The position numbers and the translations under genes are program-made. Below the pieces are notes generated by a model. The model was not told where the DNA came from and did no database searches. It saw only the letters and a list, made by a program, of their open reading frames with translations. From an uncultured Clostridia bacterium (GTDB lineage Bacteria > Bacillota > Clostridia > Christensenellales > Borkfalkiaceae): a DNA stretch of 64,000 bases. The stretch spans positions 81,062 through 145,061 of the forward strand of contig CAKQMB010000005.1 of assembly GCA_934254825.1 (NCBI GenBank), read 5' to 3'. Below, piece after piece: positions 33,838 to 44,000 of this stretch (position 1 is its first letter; each line of letters starts with the position of its first letter).

Positions 33838-35640
33838 ATGTCAGAATTTATGGGTGATTTAAGGCGTACCTCGATGTGCGGGACGCTTCGGCGCGAGGAC
33901 GCGGGAAAAGAAGTTACGGTTATGGGTTGGACGCAGAGAAGAAGAAATCTCGGCTCGCTTATTTTCGTCGATCTTCGCGATAAAACGGGTCTCGTTCAGG
34001 TCGTTTTCGACGATACCACGGATAAAGCGGTTTTCGAAAAAGCGCAGAATATCCGTTCGGAATACGTTCTCGCGGTTAAAGGAAAGGTAAGAGAAAGAGA
34101 GAGCAAAACCAACAAAATAGCCACGGGCGAGATCGAAATTCTTGCCGACGAGCTTAAAATTCTCTCGGAAGCAGACACCACGCCGTTCGAAATTCTCGAT
34201 GACTCCAACGTCAACGAAACCCTTCGTTTAAAATACAGATATCTCGATTTAAGAAGACCTTCTTTGCAGAAAAACCTGTTTTTAAGAAACGAGATAACCA
34301 AAGCCGCAAGAAGATTTTTCGACGACAACGGATTTGTGGAAGTGGAAACGCCTATGCTCGGCAGATCGACTCCCGAGGGCGCGAGAGACTATCTCGTTCC
34401 GTCCAGAGTTCATGAGGGTTGTTTTTACGCGTTGCCGCAGTCTCCCCAGCTTTATAAACAGCTTCTGATGATCGCGGGGTTCGACAGATATTATCAGATC
34501 ACAAAATGTTTCCGCGACGAGGATTTGAGAGCCAACCGTCAGCCGGAATTCACTCAGATAGACGTCGAGATGAGTTTCGTGGAGGAAATCGAAGACGTTA
34601 TGTACCCGATCGAGGGTCTTATCAAAAATATTTTCAAAAACGCGATAGGTCTGGATCTCGGCGATGGACATTTCAGAACGATGACTTACCGCGAAGCTAT
34701 GGAAAATTACGGATCGGACAAGCCCGACACGAGATTCGGTTTGAAAATCGTTAATTGTTCGGATTTGTTCGCGAAATCGGAATTCAAGGTTTTCGCGGAC
34801 GCTTTGAAAATCGAAATCGGACCTATCAGAGGCAGCGTGAGAGCTATCAACGCCAAAGGCTTAGCCGATAAGTTTTCGAGAAAAGAGCTTGACGCGACCG
34901 TCGAGTACGCAAAAACGCTCGGCGCGAAAGGTCTCTGCTGGATGACCTGGACTAAGGGCGGAGAAATAAAGTCTTCGTTCGCGAAATTCGTCACGGCGGA
35001 AGATATCGAAAATATCAAAGCGAGAATGGATTTCGAAGAGGGCGACGTTTTGTTCTTCGCGGCGGATAAAGATTACGTTGTGTTCAACACGCTCGGCGGA
35101 ATTCGTCTTATGATAGCGGACAAGCACGGACTTATAAATAAGGACGTTTACGATATTTTGTGGATAACCGAATTCCCGATGTTCGAATGGTCGGAAGAGG
35201 AAAATCGTTATATGGCTGTTCACCATCCGTTCACCGCTCCTATGAACGAAGATCTCGAACTTTGCGAAACCGATCCTTCCAAAGCGAGAGCGAAAGCGTA
35301 CGACCTTGTTATCAACGGTCAGGAATCGGGCGGCGGATCTATCCGTATTCATTCGAGAGATATTCAGAAAAAGATGTTCAATATTCTCGGTTTCTCCGAG
35401 GAAGATATCGAAAAGAAGTTCGGCTTCTTCGTGGACGCGTTCAATTACGGCGCGCCCCCGCACGGCGGACTTGCTTTCGGCTTGGATCGTCTCACGATGC
35501 TTTTATCGAAAGACGATTCGATAAGAGACGTTATAGCATTCCCGAAGGTTCAGACGGCTTCGTGCCTTATGAGCAGCGCGCCCGCGCCGGTAGAGCAGAA
35601 ACAGCTTGACGAACTTTATATCGAAGTTAAAAAAGACTGA
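33838..35640 (+). CDS. aspS: Aspartyl-tRNA synthetase
   Basis: 600 residues, bacterial-type. N-terminal OB-fold anticodon-binding domain (VTVMGWTQRRRNLGSLIFVDLRD), class II catalytic core with FRDEDLRANRQPEFTQIDVE (motif 2) and FGLDRLTMLL (motif 3), and the bacterial GAD insertion between (about 290-420). Ribosome site GGAGA seven bases before ATG. Whether it also charges tRNA-Asn cannot be decided here. Single gene with its own promoter and terminator. Confidence 0.97.
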   Translation: MSEFMGDLRRTSMCGTLRREDAGKEVTVMGWTQRRRNLGSLIFVDLRDKTGLVQVVFDDTTDKAVFEKAQNIRSEYVLAVKGKVRERESKTNKIATGEIEILADELKILSEADTTPFEILDDSNVNETLRLKYRYLDLRRPSLQKNLFLRNEITKAARRFFDDNGFVEVETPMLGRSTPEGARDYLVPSRVHEGCFYALPQSPQLYKQLLMIAGFDRYYQITKCFRDEDLRANRQPEFTQIDVEMSFVEEIEDVMYPIEGLIKNIFKNAIGLDLGDGHFRTMTYREAMENYGSDKPDTRFGLKIVNCSDLFAKSEFKVFADALKIEIGPIRGSVRAINAKGLADKFSRKELDATVEYAKTLGAKGLCWMTWTKGGEIKSSFAKFVTAEDIENIKARMDFEEGDVLFFAADKDYVVFNTLGGIRLMIADKHGLINKDVYDILWITEFPMFEWSEEENRYMAVHHPFTAPMNEDLELCETDPSKARAKAYDLVINGQESGGGSIRIHSRDIQKKMFNILGFSEEDIEKKFGFFVDAFNYGAPPHGGLAFGLDRLTMLLSKDDSIRDVIAFPKVQTASCLMSSAPAPVEQKQLDELYIEVKKD

Positions 35641-35659
35641 TAATAAAAACCAAATTCGA

Positions 35660-35685
35660 AACTCCGCTTTGCGGGGTTTTGTTTT
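35660..35685 (+). terminator. Terminator of aspS
   Basis: CTCCGC / GCGGGG stem, TTT loop, then TTTTGTTTT. Confidence 0.7.
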
Positions 35686-35740
35686 AAAAGGGAATTTTTC
35701 GGAATTTAAGGATTTTCGGAATAAATTTAAAAGAGGAAAA

Positions 35741-37900
35741 ATGAGTAAAAGCAAAAAAGAATTAAAAGAACTTGTATCGGCGATGAGTTTGGAGGAAAAA
35801 GCGTTGCAATTAACGCAGTTTCCCGCCTATGAGCTTGATCACGGCGTGGAAAAAATCGTAACGGGTTATTGCAATCTCGGCGAGATCGACCGCGAATCGT
35901 TATGGCTCGCTGGTACGGTTTTAAACGCTCCGAGCGCAGAAGCGGCGCAGTCTATTCGTAAAGCCCGTCTCGAAAAGGGAATCTCCGACCCCCTCCCGAT
36001 AATGCTCGACGTAATCCACGGTTATAGAACGGTTTACCCCGTGCCGATAGCTATGGCTTGCAGTTTCGACCTTTCGCTTATCGAGGATTGTTCGGAGCTT
36101 GCCGCAACAGAAGCGAAATACGACGGCATAGACGTTACTTTTTCGCCTATGGTCGATTTATCCCGCGACGCGCGTTGGGGCAGAGTTATGGAAGGCGCGG
36201 GCGAAGATCCCTATCTCGGCGGCGAGGTCGGAAAGGCTATGATCCGCGGTTATCATAAAGGCGGCATCGGCTGTTGCGTAAAGCATTTTGCGGGTTACGG
36301 CGCGGCGGAAGCGGGCAGAGAATATAACACGACCGATATTTCCGAGCGGAATTTGCGTGAATATTATCTCAAAGCCTATCGCGAGTGCGTTAAGGAAAAC
36401 CCCGAAATGTTCATGAGTTCTTTTAATCTTTTGAACGGTAAGCCGATTTTGGGGCATAAGGAAATTATGATCGATATGCTTCGCGACGAATGGGGGTTCG
36501 ACGGCGTTGTTATTTCCGATTACGGCGCGGTTGAAGAACTTCACGAACACGGCTACGCTGCCACGGGAGCGGATTGCGCCCGCGTTGCGATCGAAGGCGG
36601 CGTAGATATCGAAATGGGTTCGTCCGTTTTTTCGAGCTACCTGCCGGAACTCGTCGGATCGGGCGTTATATCGGAAGAAAAAATAGACGAGGCTGTTTTG
36701 CGCGTTCTCGAACTTAAAAACAAGCTCGGAATGTATGAAAATCCCGATAGGTATACAGATATTAAGAAACGAGACGAAGTCACGCTTTCGGAAAACGCGA
36801 GGGCTTTGGCTCGTAAAGCCGCGGAAGAAAGTTGCGTTTTACTGAAAAATAACGGTGTGTTGCCGTTAAAAGAAAACGCTAAGGTTACGTTTGTCGGTCC
36901 TTTTGCGGACGAACGCGAAATAATGGGCAACTGGGCGGACAGAGGTCGCGCAAAGGACAGTGTGAGCGTGAAAGAGGGCGTCGAAAAGCTTTTGAAACGC
37001 GTCGTTCCGTATGCGCGCGGCTGTTCGTGGAAACTTTTCGAAACCGACGAAAGCGGATTTGAAGAAGCTGAAAAAGTATGCGCCGACGCCGATATTATCG
37101 TGGCGTGCGTGGGCGAACATATGCTGCATACTGGCGAGGGACATTCCCGCGCGGATATCCGTATCCCCGAGGTTCAACGCAAATTTATCGCTCGGCTTTC
37201 TATGTTAAATAAACCGCTCGCGCTTGTCGTGTTCGGCGGCAGACCGCTTGTCCTCGGCGACGTAGAGAAGTATGCCGACGCGATTTTATACGTCTGGCAA
37301 CCGGGAACGGAGGGCGGCAACGCAATCGCGAATTTGCTTTACGGCAAAGTAAGTCCATGCGGAAAAACGGTTATGAGCTTCCCGCGTTCGACGGGGCAGT
37401 GTCCGATTTATTACAATCATTTTTCGACGGGCAGACCGAAACGCAAGGACGTTCCGTCCGTTTATAGCGACGAGATTTGCCGCACGGGTTACGACGACGA
37501 ATATAATTCTCCGCTTTATCCGTTCGGTTACGGTCTTTCTTACGCGAATTTCGAGTATTCCGAATTTAAGTTATCGGAAAGTAAAATGTCTCGCGGCGGA
37601 AAAATCACGGCGAGCGTGAAGCTTAAAAACGTCGGGAAAACGGACGGCTACGAAACGGCGCAGTGGTATCTTCACGATTTGTTCGCTTCCGTCGTACGCC
37701 CCGTGAAAGAGTTGAAAGGCTTTGAAAAGGTCTTTCTGAAAGCGGGCGAAGCAAAGCTCTTAACTTTCGAAATTACGGAAGAAACTTTGAAATTTTACAC
37801 CGATAGCGGAGATTTCGCGGCGGAAGCGGGCGAATTCGAGCTTTTCGTCGGCGGAAATTCCGAAGATTGTTTAAAAGTCTATTTCGAACTTATCGATTAA
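35741..37900 (+). CDS. Glycoside hydrolase family 3 beta-glucosidase-like enzyme
   Basis: 719 residues. Family 3 layout: N-terminal barrel with LDVIHGYRTVYPVPIAMACSF-type start, RDARWGRVMEGAGEDPYL, KHFAGYGAAEAGREY, the nucleophile Asp in VISDYGAVEEL; then the alpha/beta sandwich domain (GPFADEREIMGNW, CVGEHMLHTGEGHSRADI) and a C-terminal fibronectin-III-like domain (about 620-715). No signal peptide, so it should act on imported oligosaccharides in the cytoplasm, probably beta-linked gluco- or xylo-oligomers. The ATG at 35741 is chosen for its AGAGG site; the frame is open back into aspS but without a start signal. Confidence 0.93.
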   Translation: MSKSKKELKELVSAMSLEEKALQLTQFPAYELDHGVEKIVTGYCNLGEIDRESLWLAGTVLNAPSAEAAQSIRKARLEKGISDPLPIMLDVIHGYRTVYPVPIAMACSFDLSLIEDCSELAATEAKYDGIDVTFSPMVDLSRDARWGRVMEGAGEDPYLGGEVGKAMIRGYHKGGIGCCVKHFAGYGAAEAGREYNTTDISERNLREYYLKAYRECVKENPEMFMSSFNLLNGKPILGHKEIMIDMLRDEWGFDGVVISDYGAVEELHEHGYAATGADCARVAIEGGVDIEMGSSVFSSYLPELVGSGVISEEKIDEAVLRVLELKNKLGMYENPDRYTDIKKRDEVTLSENARALARKAAEESCVLLKNNGVLPLKENAKVTFVGPFADEREIMGNWADRGRAKDSVSVKEGVEKLLKRVVPYARGCSWKLFETDESGFEEAEKVCADADIIVACVGEHMLHTGEGHSRADIRIPEVQRKFIARLSMLNKPLALVVFGGRPLVLGDVEKYADAILYVWQPGTEGGNAIANLLYGKVSPCGKTVMSFPRSTGQCPIYYNHFSTGRPKRKDVPSVYSDEICRTGYDDEYNSPLYPFGYGLSYANFEYSEFKLSESKMSRGGKITASVKLKNVGKTDGYETAQWYLHDLFASVVRPVKELKGFEKVFLKAGEAKLLTFEITEETLKFYTDSGDFAAEAGEFELFVGGNSEDCLKVYFELID

Positions 37901-38107
37901 ACGAAGAATTTAATTATAAAAATAAAATTGTAGGTAAACAAATCAAATTTCTGCTTGGCATTCTGCTTCTCCCCGAAACAGTATATCGCCTTGAAAAAAT
38001 ATGTCTCTTTGGAGAAGCCTTTTGTTTGTTTTGATTGCGCTTTTGATTTTTACGAATAAATACCTTCCCACATAAAAGTTGCAAGATAGAGTGAAAGGCT
38101 TAAAATC

Positions 38108-38142
38108 GGGGGAAGGTGGCGGCGTAGCCGACGGATGAGGGG
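38108..38142. repeat. GGGGAAGGTGG...GGATGAGGGG intergenic repeat
   Basis: GGGGGAAGGTGGCGGCGTAG followed by CCGACGGATGAGGGG, with partly complementary ends. Repeats of this form are frequent between genes in Clostridia, from general knowledge; only one copy is in this window. Confidence 0.55.
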
Positions 38143-38202
38143 CTCAGCGAAAAGGCTTGTATAAGTGGTAAATTTTTTTTCTGAGAAATAAGTCTGATGC
38201 AG

Positions 38203-38250
38203 GCGGGCGATTGATAATCGCCCCTACGAAATTTTGTTGCATTTGCAATA
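38203..38250. repeat. Dispersed CGGGCGA-type repeat, second copy
   Basis: GGGCGATTGATAATCGCCC followed by CTACGAAATTTTGTTGCATT and TGCAA, closely matching the tail of the copy at 9640-9723. Confidence 0.6.
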
Positions 38251-38275
38251 GCTTTTGCGATGGAAGATGACAATT

Positions 38276-38322
38276 AAAAAGTTGCATTTCTAACTTTTCG
38301 GGTAGATTTGCAACTTTTTTTT
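38276..38322 (+). terminator. Terminator-like hairpin in the gap after the glycosidase gene
   Basis: AAAAAGTTGCA (38276-38286) pairs with TGCAACTTTTT (38309-38319), T-run follows. It is about 375 bases past the gene. Confidence 0.55.
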
Positions 38323-38373
38323 ACTGCTTTAAAAATAAGCGTATTTTACCAAGGCTTATCGGCATAAGGCGTG

Positions 38374-38487
38374 TTTTCCGAAATGGGAAGATTTGTATAG
38401 ATTTTACGATGAATTTTCCGAAACGGGAAAATTTGTGTGGGTTTTGGGTTAAATTTTCCGAAACGGGAATTTTCAATGTGGATAACT
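38374..38487. repeat. Three 40 bp direct repeats with palindromic core, next to a DnaA box
   Basis: TTTTCCGAAA.GGGAA cores begin at 38374, 38414 and 38454, exactly 40 bases apart. Each core is a near-palindrome (TTTTCC...GGGAAAA). A perfect minus-strand DnaA box (TGTGGATAA, about 38478-38486) follows. The remaining parts of 37901-38627 contain no gene that I can support. Confidence 0.65.
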
Positions 38488-38525
38488 TGCTTAACATAAA
38501 ACCTCGATTAAAATCGATTTTATAT

Positions 38526-38574
38526 AAAAATCGTTCCTTCGGCGCGGCGTAATTTTACACCGAAAGAACGATTT
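38526..38574 (-). terminator. Terminator of the phosphofructokinase pair
   Basis: AAATCGTTC.TTCGG / CCGAA.GAACGATTT arms (38526-38542, 38560-38574) with a T-rich minus-strand tail. Confidence 0.7.
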
Positions 38575-38605
38575 GCAAATTTTATATTTTCTATAAAAGT
38601 GTCGA

Positions 38606-38619
38606 TAATCGACTTATAG
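38606..38619 (-). repeat. Dispersed CTATAAGTCGATTA motif, copy 3
   Basis: Within CGATAATCGACTTATAG, 17 bases identical to the copy at 48685-48701; it lies nine bases past the stop codon side of the PPi-type phosphofructokinase gene. Confidence 0.6.
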
Positions 38620-38627
38620 ACGGACTT

Positions 38628-39860
38628 TTAAAGCTTAATCTTTACGAATTTAAGCTTCGCGTATTCGGGAAGTCCGTTTTTAAGTCTGCGTTTGGGTTCG
38701 CCCGAAATAAGAGGGAGAGCGTAAGAAACGAAATCTTCGGTAAGATTTGTCCCGTCTTCCGTTATCCATTCGGCGGGAATTCTCTTTTCTGCGTTCGCCG
38801 CGGAGGAAAGCGGTTCGGCAACGTATTCTATCTCGTAAACGTCGCCGCCCTTTCTTTTGAAACCTATCATCTTGTCGGTCTCGCCCTCTATGGCTTTTTT
38901 AACCGCGTAACGCCCCGCGGAGAACGACTCTTCTATATCCGTTTCCGAAGCGCAGTGCGCCGCGCAACGTTGCAGAATGTTAAGTTCGATCGCCTTGCAT
39001 TTTATGCCGAGCGTTTTGACCTGCGCTTTCAAAGCCGAGCAAACGCCGCCGAGCTGTGAGTGTCCGAAAACGTCGGTGGAGCTTTGGTCTTCGCCGACGT
39101 ATTTGCCGTCCGCGAAACGAATCCCTTCCGAAACCGCGACAACGCAGTGATGTTTTTCGTCCACGACCTTTTTAACGTCGCTCAAAAATTTCTCGTAAGA
39201 AAAGGGGATTTCGGGGAGATAAATGAGATCCGCGCCGCTCCCGTTCACGGAAGCAAGTCTGCTTGCCGCGGTGAGCCAGCCCGCGTTTCTGCCCATAATT
39301 TCCACGATAACGACGAGGGGAGAATAGTATATCTCCGCGTCTCTGTTTACTTCCATAACGGAATTGGCTATGTATTTCGCCGCGCTTCCGTAACCGGGGC
39401 AGTGATCCGTGCCGCAAAGGTCGTTGTCGATAGTCTTCGGAATACCGATCACGTTCATATCGTACCCCGATTTCTGCATATATTTAGAGATTTTGTCGCA
39501 GGTGTCCATACTGTCGTTGCCGCCGTTATAGAAAAAATAACGAACGTCGTATTTTTTGAAAACCTCTAAAATTCTGCGGTAATCGGAATCGTCTTCGGCG
39601 GGGTTTTTAAGCTTGTATCTTACCGAACCGAACGCCGAAGCGGGCGTGTATTTCAAAGCTTCTATCTCGGCTCTGTCTTCCGCCGAAATATCGAAAAAGT
39701 CCTCGTCCAAAACGCCCTTTATTCCGTGATGAGCGCATAAAACGCCCGTAATGTTTTCGCTGTCGAGAGCTTCGATAAGTCCGCCCGCGATGCTCGCGTT
39801 TATAACCGTGGTAGGTCCGCCCGATTGAGCGAAAACGCATCTTCCTTTAAGATTTCTCAT
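38628..39860 (-). CDS. Phosphofructokinase, diphosphate-dependent type
   Basis: 410 residues. Family A phosphofructokinase with NGGNDSMDT where ATP enzymes have GGDGS, and PKTIDND where they have PGTIDND. The Asn/Asp in the first and the Lys in the second are marks of the PPi-using class, which makes the step between fructose 6-phosphate and fructose 1,6-bisphosphate reversible and saves ATP. MGRNAGWLTAASRLA (substrate site) is also of that class. It follows the ATP-type gene after 27 bases, so the cell makes both from one transcript. Cofactor choice is inferred from these residues. Confidence 0.88.
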   Translation of the reverse strand: MRNLKGRCVFAQSGGPTTVINASIAGGLIEALDSENITGVLCAHHGIKGVLDEDFFDISAEDRAEIEALKYTPASAFGSVRYKLKNPAEDDSDYRRILEVFKKYDVRYFFYNGGNDSMDTCDKISKYMQKSGYDMNVIGIPKTIDNDLCGTDHCPGYGSAAKYIANSVMEVNRDAEIYYSPLVVIVEIMGRNAGWLTAASRLASVNGSGADLIYLPEIPFSYEKFLSDVKKVVDEKHHCVVAVSEGIRFADGKYVGEDQSSTDVFGHSQLGGVCSALKAQVKTLGIKCKAIELNILQRCAAHCASETDIEESFSAGRYAVKKAIEGETDKMIGFKRKGGDVYEIEYVAEPLSSAANAEKRIPAEWITEDGTNLTEDFVSYALPLISGEPKRRLKNGLPEYAKLKFVKIKL

Positions 39861-39887
39861 AAGTTTTTTCGTGTTTTTAATAAATTT

Positions 39888-40847
39888 TTAGCAGAGTTTA
39901 GCCGCCATATCGTAAAGCTTCTTGTCGATTTTCTTAGTCTGGGAAAGAGCTTCGTTTATATCGAGATCGACGATCTTGTTGTTTTTGATACCGATAACTC
40001 TGTTGGTTTTGCCCTCCAACAAAAGCTCGGTAGCTCTCGTGCCGAATCTCGCGGCAAGCATTCTGTCCGCCATAGTGGGCGTGCCGCCTCTCTGAATATG
40101 ACCAAGAGTAGTTACTTTGACGTCCGCGCCGCTGATAACCGAAACGATCGTCTTGATTTCCTGTTCGTTGCCCGCGCCTTCCGCAAGAACGATTATGTTC
40201 GACGTTTTGCCCCTTTCCTTACTCTTTTTGATATCTTCGGCGATAGCCTGAATGTCGTAAGGAATTTCGGGGACGAGAATATATTCCGCGCCGCCGCAGA
40301 TACCCGAGTAAAGCGCGATATCGCCGCAACGTCTGCCCATAACTTTGATGAGCGAAACTCTGTCGTGAGAAGTCATAGTGTCTCTGAGGTTGTTGATTGC
40401 CCAAAGAACGGTGTTTACCGCGGTGTCGAAGCCGAGAGTGTAGTCGGTGTAAGCAAGATCGTTATCGATCGTGCCGGGGATTCCTACGACGTTGATTCCG
40501 TTTTCGTCGGACAAAAGTCTTGCGCCCGTGAACGAACCGTCGCCGCCGATTACGACAAGACCCTCGATGCCGAGAGCTTTAAGGTTATCCGCGGCTTTCT
40601 TTCTCGTTTCGGGAAGCTTGAAATCGAGACATCTCGCGGTTTTCAAAATCGTGCCGCCTCTCTGAACGATATCGCAGACGGAGTGAGTGGTCATCGGGTT
40701 GATGCAGTTGTTTACAAGACCGAAATAACCTCTTTCTACGCCGTAGACTTCGAGTCCGCTGTTGATCGCGCTTCTTACGCACGCCCTTATGCAGGCGTTC
40801 ATTCCCGGGGCGTCGCCGCCGCTTGTGAGTATTGCTATTTTTTTCAT
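39888..40847 (-). CDS. pfkA: ATP-dependent 6-phosphofructokinase
   Basis: 319 residues, the length of the classic bacterial enzyme, key control point of glycolysis. ATP-site GGDGSFTGA, catalytic PGTIDNDL, MGRRCGDIAL, and IQRGGTPTMADR are all canonical. Effector-site arginines of the B. subtilis/E. coli type are plausible but were not checked by alignment. Good ribosome site (AAGGAGG) before the ATG. First of two phosphofructokinase genes; a dispersed repeat separates it from dnaE. Confidence 0.96.
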   Translation of the reverse strand: MKKIAILTSGGDAPGMNACIRACVRSAINSGLEVYGVERGYFGLVNNCINPMTTHSVCDIVQRGGTILKTARCLDFKLPETRKKAADNLKALGIEGLVVIGGDGSFTGARLLSDENGINVVGIPGTIDNDLAYTDYTLGFDTAVNTVLWAINNLRDTMTSHDRVSLIKVMGRRCGDIALYSGICGGAEYILVPEIPYDIQAIAEDIKKSKERGKTSNIIVLAEGAGNEQEIKTIVSVISGADVKVTTLGHIQRGGTPTMADRMLAARFGTRATELLLEGKTNRVIGIKNNKIVDLDINEALSQTKKIDKKLYDMAAKLC

Positions 40848-40925
40848 ATGTTTACCTCCTTGAATGTTCCGACCGAAACGATGATTTGTTTTGGCGGAGC
40901 AGGTTAAAAAATTTTTCTTTTTTTG

Positions 40926-40995
40926 CGGGCGAATAATGTTTGCCCGTGTAATCGTTGTTTTTTTCGGGCGATCGGTGATCGCCCCTACAATTTTA
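40926..40995. repeat. Dispersed CGGGCGA-type repeat, third copy
   Basis: CGGGCGAATA...TGCCCG (40926-40946) and then CGGGCGATCGGTGATCGCCC, CTACAATTTT (40965-40994). Same building blocks as the copies at 9640 and 38203. Confidence 0.6.
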
Positions 40996-41015
40996 TGTTT
41001 CCGATTTTTCCGTTA

Positions 41016-44000
41016 TCAGTTCGAGAAGAATTTTATGTCCTGTTCGTCCACAATGGAGAGCAGTTCGTTTATAAGACCCTTGCAGTTCCTTACGGTCTGC
41101 GTCATTATATAGTTTTTCCCGTCTATCTTAAAACATACGGTTATGTCGCCGGGATAGGTGGAAAGTATGTCTATAAGTTCGTTTTTAAAGGTTTTCGTGT
41201 CGTCGCGAAGTATAATTCCGAGGTAATCCTTTTTCTTTTTGACGGGTACTTTTTCCTGCGGTTCGTTCTCGTTTACTTTAACGACGGAGTCTGCGAGTAT
41301 GCTTGCCCGTTCGTCCTTTATCTGCAACTTTCCGCGAAGCTTAACGACTTGCTCGACGTTCAGATCGTCCTTGAATTTCGCGTACGTCTTGGGGAAGAAC
41401 ACGCATTCGATCGCCCCGTACGAGTCTTCGACGGTGACGAACGCCATATTCGAACCCGATTTCGTGGTGATTTTGTCCGCCGCGGTGATAATTCCGCCGA
41501 TGTAAACGGGCATATCGTTTTTAACGTCGGTGAAAATCTTGTTTCCGTCTTCGTCCTCTTCGACGTTGGCGAGCATTTCGGTCGTGAAAGTGCAGTCCGC
41601 GAATTTGGATTTGAACCCGTCGAGCGGATGCCCGGAAACGTAAACGCCCGTCACGTTCTTTTCGAGCGAAAGTTTTGTCTTGTTATCGTATTCGGGAATA
41701 TCGGGATAAGTTACCGTGAAGCTGTCGTCCTCGGCGAGCAGGTCTCCGAAAAGGCTCAGCTGATCGCTTTCGCGTTGCTTGGCGATAATCATAACCCTGT
41801 CGATAAGCTCGTCGTAAATGGCGATGAGCTGAGCGCGGTTTTTCCCGAAACTGTCGAACGCGCCCGCATAAATAAGGTTTTCTACAAGTCGTTTGTTTAA
41901 AACCTTGCTTTCGCATCTCGAAACGAAATTCTCGAAAGAAAGGTAATTGCCGTTCTTTTCGCGTTCGGCGGTAATCGATTCTATCGCCGCGATGCCTATG
42001 CCTTTTATAGCCGCGAGACCGTAACGGATAGAGTTGTTTTTAACGCTGAAATAGCCTACGCTCTCATTTATGTCGGGCGGAAGAACTTTTATGCCTTCCT
42101 CTTTGGCGTACGAAATATAGTTCTTGATTTCGTCGATATTCGTGATACGGTTGTTTAAAACCGCCGTCAGAAACTCGGCTTCGTAGTAGCATTTGAGGAA
42201 CGCCGTCTGATAAGTTACGAGCGAATACGCCGCCGCGTGCGACTTGTTGAACGCATACTTCGCGAAGTCCTTCATTTCGTTCCATACGGCGTGCGCCACG
42301 TCCTCGGGAACTCCGCGTTTCAGACAGCCGTCTATTGCCGTGGAGACTTTTCCGTGTTTATCGACCGATTCGCCTTTGCCGTGAATGAATATGACTTCTT
42401 CCTTTATCATATCGTCCACTTTCTTTTTACCCATCATTCGGCGAACCATATCTGCCTGTCCGAGCGTGTACCCCGCGAGAGCCTGAACGATTTTCATAAC
42501 CTGCTCCTGGTACACGATACAGCCGTACGTCTGCTTTAAAATTGGTTCGAGAAGGGGGTGGGCGAAAGTGACGAGTTCGGGGTTGTGCTTACATTTTACG
42601 AACTTCGGAATGGAGTCCATAGGTCCGGGGCGGTAAAGCGACACCGCGGCGACTATATCTTCGATGGAAGTGGGGCGGAGTTCTTTCATGAACTTCTGGA
42701 AGCCCGCCGATTCTATCTGGAATATGGCTTTGGTGTTACCCGTCGAAAGAAGCTCGAAAACCTTCGGGTCGTCGTAAGTCGATTTATCGAAATCGATTTC
42801 GACGCCGTGGTTCTGCTTTATATAATCAATCGCCATTTTAATATCGGAAAGGTTTCGTAGACCCAGGAAGTCCATTTTAAGGAACCCGAGGTGTTCGAGT
42901 TCGACTCCGGTATACTGGCTGGTGATATCTTCGCCGTTCCTGCCGAGCGGCATATGCTGATCGAGAATGTCCGCGCCGATAATTACGCCGCAGGCGTGCG
43001 TGCTTGCCTGTCTCGGCGAGTCTTCGAGCTTGGCGGCGATATCGACGACCCTTTTTATCTCGGGCGACTCGTTGTACATATTGACAAGCTCGGGAACGGA
43101 GAAATCTACTCCGTAATCCTTCGCGCCCTCTTTCGGGTGGTATTTCCCGAATACTTTTAAAATAATGTTGGGACGTTTAAGGTCGAATTCGTCGCCGTTG
43201 GCGTTTTTGCGGACGAGTTTGTTCGGCATCGCCTTTGTAACTCTGTCGGCTTCGGAATAGGAAACTTTAAGTACTCTCGCAACGTCCTTTATGGCGTTTT
43301 TAGCCGCCATCGTTCCGAAAGTTACTATTTTACAAACTCTGTTTTCGCCGTATTTTCTGCGGACGTACTCAATAACCTCCTGGCGGCGGCTATCTTCGAA
43401 GTCTACGTCGAAATCGGGCGCGGAAACACGTTCGGGGTTTAAGAAACGTTCGAAATAAAGGTCGTATTTAAGCGGGTCTATGTTGGTTATGCCGATAAGG
43501 TAAGCTACTATCGAGCCTGCGCCCGAGCCTCTGCCCGGTCCTACCGAGATGCCCATATTTCTCGCCGCGTTTATGTAGTCCCATACGATAAGGAAGTACT
43601 CGATAAAGCCTTGCTTTTCGATAACGGCGAGTTCGCTTTCTATTCTTTCGCGTATCTCGGGCGTTTCCTTGCCGTATTTTTTCTTTATTCCGTTGTCGAT
43701 AAGATTACGAATATAAGTTTTGGGGTCTTCGCCCGTGTCGGGGTAGTAGTGCGGGAACATATAATGCCCGTAAACGAACCCGAAGTTGCATTTGTCGGCA
43801 ATTTCGAGCGTGGTTTCCAAGGCGTCGAGGTCGTTCGGGAAAAGGCTCGCCATTTCGTCGTAGCTTTTAAGATAAAACTCGTCGTTGGGGAAGCGAAGTC
43901 TTTTCGGGTCGTCGTAGTCCGCGCCCATCTGAACGCACATTAAAACGTCCTGCGACTCGGCGTCGGAACGTTCGAGATAATGCACGTCGTTGGTAACTAC

